From a virus: a DNA stretch of 30,849 nucleotides. Below the pieces are notes generated by a model that saw only the letters and a list, made by a program, of their open reading frames with translations, did not search any database and was not told the DNA's origin. The position numbers were made by a program, and so were the translations under genes. Below, in pieces: positions 28,552 through 30,849 of the stretch. The stretch spans positions 1 through 30,849 of IMG/VR virus record IMGVR_UViG_3300036715_002612; one strand, 5' to 3'. Position 1 is the stretch's first letter, and each line of letters begins with the position of its first letter.

Positions 28552-28998
28552 TCACCTGCTGGGGAGTTTTCTATCGAGAAGATCGTAGAGCGGCTCGAAG
28601 ATGCGGATGTCGAGGCCGACACACAGAAACTCCCCCGGCAGGAGGTCATGATGAGCCTCGAATCCAGTGAGCACCTCGATTTCTGTGCTTCCTAGATAGA
28701 AGATTAGGCGCCCATACGAACGGAGAGTAATGTTGATGGGATCATCAAGGTCCCTCGCGAGTAGAAGAGCTGGCTCGGGATCTTTGTGCTGGTCGAATAG
28801 ACGGAGAGTGATCCTCGCGGTCATGGCCAGGCTAGGCCGCAGCTTGCGCAGTTCCTCCTTATACGGGAGGCCATCTAGAAGGAGGGACAATGGGAGCATC
28901 GTCATCCACCAGTATGATGCTTGCCAGTGGTCATAGACTCCGATGAGTACGACGGGCGGTTTGCTGTCAAGCAGTTTGAGGATGCGCGTATAGCGCAT
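28552..28998 (-). CDS. Protein of unknown function, tandem paralogue A
   Basis: The product is 148 residues from the ATG at 28998 (AGGAGG six bases upstream), which aligns with the start of the paralogue. An earlier ATG at 29022, in an ATGA overlap with the nuclease stop and with its own GGAGGAGCA, would add eight residues. It shares the YDxxxxxxWWMTM core, the LLDG turn and the LLPG loop with paralogue B but is clearly diverged, so the duplication is old. It lacks the Cys residues of paralogue B. Function unknown. Confidence 0.7.
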   Translation of the reverse strand: MRYTRILKLLDSKPPVVLIGVYDHWQASYWWMTMLPLSLLLDGLPYKEELRKLRPSLAMTARITLRLFDQHKDPEPALLLARDLDDPINITLRSYGRLIFYLGSTEIEVLTGFEAHHDLLPGEFLCVGLDIRIFEPLYDLLDRKLPSR

Positions 28999-29018
28999 CC
29001 AATCCCTCCTCACCAGAG

Positions 29019-29828
29019 TCATTGCTCCTCCCCCTTCGGCTCAAGCGGATCATAGCGATGGCTGAGCTTCCACAACTCGAAACAGGACAACCACATCTGC
29101 TTTCCCCGCCACATCTCCCGGAGGTCGTGGCGGATGATATCCACGCGGCCTGGTTCAGTCGTCGAGAAGACGATATTGATGCCGCGCATAGCCCCCCAGT
29201 AGAGGCCATATGCGGCCAACTGGATCAGCCAGTGATCGTAGGGAGTCACTGGCTGCCCGGGCTTGGTCTTCCGGCTCTTCCAGTCGATGATAATGGGCCG
29301 GTCCTGGATGTCGTAGGGCGTGCTGCCCAGAACGAGGTCCACTCGCCCTCCGAAGCCGGAGCGGTGGGCAAAAGGGACCTCCACCGCCAGCACGTCGCGC
29401 CCCTCGGCATCGAACCACTTGGCATAGTGCTCGATATGGGGGGCAAACCAGGCCCCAGGAGGGAGCGGGGCGCTGGGATCCTGGTGCCAGCCTTCGAGGA
29501 AGGCATGGAGCTCGGTGCCGGCCTGGGCAGCCGAGTCACTTTCGCGGGCCATGTCCTGGAGAACGCGGCCTGCGAAGGTCTGGTCGTCCTCACCATCCTG
29601 ACGGGGGAGCGTGAGGGCGGAGAGAATGGCCTGTTCCAGCCGCCAGGCCATGAGGACCGGGGAGCTGAGCACGGACAGCACAGAAGTCACGCTGGGGTAC
29701 AGGCCCAGCACTCGCGCGTCCCTGAGGGTCGTTGGGCGCTCCGACCCGTCCTGGCTCTGGACCGTGTAACACGGCTCCCCAGCCGGGGTGTACCAGTGCG
29801 CTGGGGCTTCTGGCTTCGTGAGATACAT
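29019..29828 (-). CDS. RecB-family PD-(D/E)XK exonuclease
   Basis: The product is 269 residues from the ATG at 29828 with GGAGGTGGGC upstream. The nuclease core is clear: an upstream Glu/His region (ELHAFLEGWHQD), GGRVDLVLG with the metal-binding Asp, IIIDWKSRK with the D-x-K catalytic pair, and the HWLIQLAAYGLYWG helix (Q-x3-Y motif of RecB/Cas4-type nucleases). No four-Cys Fe-S cluster is evident. Beside an ERF annealing protein it forms a recombination pair analogous to lambda exo/beta: the exonuclease makes single strands and the annealase pairs them. The gene lies 20 bp after the annealase. Confidence 0.85.
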   Translation of the reverse strand: MYLTKPEAPAHWYTPAGEPCYTVQSQDGSERPTTLRDARVLGLYPSVTSVLSVLSSPVLMAWRLEQAILSALTLPRQDGEDDQTFAGRVLQDMARESDSAAQAGTELHAFLEGWHQDPSAPLPPGAWFAPHIEHYAKWFDAEGRDVLAVEVPFAHRSGFGGRVDLVLGSTPYDIQDRPIIIDWKSRKTKPGQPVTPYDHWLIQLAAYGLYWGAMRGINIVFSTTEPGRVDIIRHDLREMWRGKQMWLSCFELWKLSHRYDPLEPKGEEQ

Positions 29829-29848
29829 GCCCACCTCCTATTTCCCGC

Positions 29849-30499
29849 TCAAAACGGGATATCCTGCTTCCGCCTACCCCATTCCTCCCGCCACTCACTG
29901 TCCTTCCAGGCCCCTCCTTTGCAGCGGTCGGGGCAGGACCAGAAGGCCTCGTAGGGCCGGCCATCCTTGCTGGTCCCAGCCGGGCGGAAGCGAGTCGCCT
30001 TCCCGCAAACCTTGCAGGCCGGCGGGGGGACCGGCTCCCCTTCCGTCTCGGGAGGAGCCGGCTGGGGTTCGTGTGAGATGATTGGCTCGGATCGGGGGGC
30101 GGCCGGTCGGATCACGGGCCCGGTTTCGGGCCTCGCGGTGGCCGCCTCGGCGTCATCGTCTTCTTCTCCGGCGATCCCGAGGAGCGCCTGGAGGGCATAT
30201 CTCCGGGCATACGTGACGGCGCTCCCGAGGGCCTGGGGGTCGTCGGGCCGCGCAGGCCGAATCGGATAATCCGTTGTAATGGATTCGCCAGACTCGACAT
30301 GCACCAGCAGAGTCCGCAGGTGCCCGTCCTCGGGCATCTGCAGCATGAGGAGCCCGTGCTTGCGGAGCACAGGCATGACTGCATCGAGCAAGTCCTCTAA
30401 TCGGACGAACTTGTTCCCGAAATGGGGGTTCACTCCTCGCTTCTGCAGGCGCGGAAACTCCGCCTGCGCCTGCGCCAATGCTGCGATGAGCTCTTTCAT
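29849..30499 (-). CDS. ERF-family single-strand annealing protein with zinc ribbon and SSB-like tail
   Basis: The product is 216 residues from the ATG at 30499 (AGGAGG six bases upstream, ATGA overlap with the preceding gene). The N-terminal 130 residues match ERF proteins: ELIAALAQAQAEFP, NPHFGNKFVRLEDLLDAV, and the SAVTYARRYALQALLGI motif. After a Pro/Glu-rich linker (about 130-160) there is a zinc ribbon (C-x2-C in CKVCGK and C-x3-C in CPDRCKGG, with WKDSEW). The last residues are KQDIPF. The DIPF end equals the C-terminal tip of bacterial SSB, which recruits repair and replication proteins. It anneals complementary single strands in phage recombination. Confidence 0.9.
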   Translation of the reverse strand: MKELIAALAQAQAEFPRLQKRGVNPHFGNKFVRLEDLLDAVMPVLRKHGLLMLQMPEDGHLRTLLVHVESGESITTDYPIRPARPDDPQALGSAVTYARRYALQALLGIAGEEDDDAEAATARPETGPVIRPAAPRSEPIISHEPQPAPPETEGEPVPPPACKVCGKATRFRPAGTSKDGRPYEAFWSCPDRCKGGAWKDSEWREEWGRRKQDIPF

Positions 30500-30582
30500 G
30501 ACAGCCTCCTTTCGTCCCAATACGCCGCCACCAGCGCGGCGGCCAGTCCATAGATAAGTCCGATCACCAAGACCTCTGCCAT
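30496..30582 (-). CDS. 28-residue single-span membrane peptide
   Basis: The ATG at 30582 has a perfect AGGAGG six bases upstream (AGGAGGTGTGAG). The 28-codon frame ends in a TGA that overlaps the ERF start (ATGA). The peptide, MAEVLVIGLIYGLAAALVAA then YWDERRLS, is one hydrophobic helix with a charged C-terminal end. It could be a small membrane effector or simply a translated leader that couples ERF translation; both ribosome binding sites are strong. It is too small for family recognition. Confidence 0.6.
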   Translation of the reverse strand: MAEVLVIGLIYGLAAALVAAYWDERRLS

Positions 30583-30624
30583 CTCACACCTCCTTGCGGC
30601 GCTATTGCCGCTTTAGGATAAGCG

Positions 30625-30656
30625 ATGGGGAGCATGGCCCACGCCATGCCCCCCAT
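30625..30656 (-). other. Strong RNA hairpin upstream of the ERF gene
   Basis: Fourteen base pairs (ATGGGGAGCATGGC at 30625-30638 with GCCATGCCCCCCAT at 30643-30656) enclose a four-base loop. The one imperfect pair is a G-U wobble in minus-strand RNA but an A-C mismatch in plus-strand RNA, which suggests it functions as minus-strand transcript. It lies in the leader between the first early gene and the membrane peptide/ERF pair, with no U-tract. Confidence 0.65.
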
Positions 30657-30670
30657 TTGCGATGCTCCTT

Positions 30671-30849
30671 TCAGGGCTCCTCGGGGGCCAGATCAGGCCC
30701 CACGGTGACAGCCACATCCCCGCTCTTGAGAGTCCGGACCCGGAGGACGCGGCGCCGGCCGTGGGCCCAGAGCTCGCGGCCATTCGTGGTACCCCGCCAG
30801 CCGTGCAACCTCTTGATGGCGGGGTTGCTATTCCCCGGCACTCCGCCGG
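30671..30849 (-). CDS. C-terminal part of the closure-spanning protein of unknown function
   Basis: Right-hand fragment of the gene that starts at 350. Only 30671-30722 is unique here, because 30723-30849 repeats the left edge. The frame continues without a break through the junction (RVRTLKSGDVAVTVG) and stops at TGA 30671-30673. A ribosome-binding-site-like AAGGAGC and a strong hairpin (30625-30656) follow directly before the next gene. Confidence 0.75.
   Translation of the reverse strand, partial: GGVPGNSNPAIKRLHGWRGTTNGRELWAHGRRRVLRVRTLKSGDVAVTVGPDLAPEEP
30723..30849. repeat. Right copy of 127-bp terminal direct repeat (circular closure)
   Basis: Exact copy of bases 1-127. Joining base 30722 to base 1 restores an uninterrupted 133-codon minus-strand gene, which independently supports circularity. 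Confidence 0.9.

Overview
The window is the complete circular genome of a small tailed phage, opened at an arbitrary point. Bases 1-127 and 30723-30849 are identical, and joining them gives a 30,722-bp circle and restores one reading frame across the junction. GC is about 60% by eye. Every convincing gene is on the minus strand. A tape measure, tail tube and G/GT-type chaperone pair point to a long, non-contractile tail (siphovirus). A holin, a signal-less GH24 endolysin and an Rz1-like lipoprotein point to a Gram-negative host. I see no integrase, repressor, tRNA or DNA polymerase.

Read leftward from a TTGACA-N16-TATATT promoter at 392-419, across the closure and down from 30.7 kb, the first block is DNA metabolism. 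It holds a gene of unknown function spanning the closure, a 28-residue membrane peptide, an ERF annealing protein with a zinc ribbon and an SSB-like tail (DIPF), a RecB-type nuclease, two tandem paralogues of unknown function, a zinc-ribbon protein, a hypothetical protein and a second small nuclease. A DUF1376 replication protein closes the block. Its gene carries eight exact-period 24-bp iterons with a palindromic core, beside an AT-rich stretch; this is the probable origin, arranged like the origin inside lambda O.

A second promoter (TTGACA-N17-TATATT, 25653-25681) overlaps the end of the replication gene, and a strong hairpin lies in its leader. Downstream are terminase small and large subunits, portal, minor head protein, scaffold, major capsid protein, connector and tail-completion genes, tail tube, a 44-residue basic protein, the chaperone pair (probably joined by a -1 frameshift), tape measure, distal tail protein and a 1598-residue tail-tip protein. 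The tip protein ends in a Hint (intein-like) domain that looks able to cleave but not to splice.

After the tip come a small tail-associated protein and four consecutive genes, including the 950-residue fibre, that all begin with a similar Sec signal peptide (MRR plus a hydrophobic run). This is very unusual for virion-type proteins. The lysis block follows: a membrane/coiled-coil protein, endolysin, small HExxH protein, metallophosphoesterase, Cys-rich protein, holin, a small EF-hand protein, a membrane-proximal helical protein and the lipoprotein. It ends at a GC-rich hairpin at 590-626.

The features most worth follow-up are the Hint domain on the tip, the signal peptides on fibre-region proteins, the iterons inside the initiator gene, and the SSB-like tail on the ERF protein.
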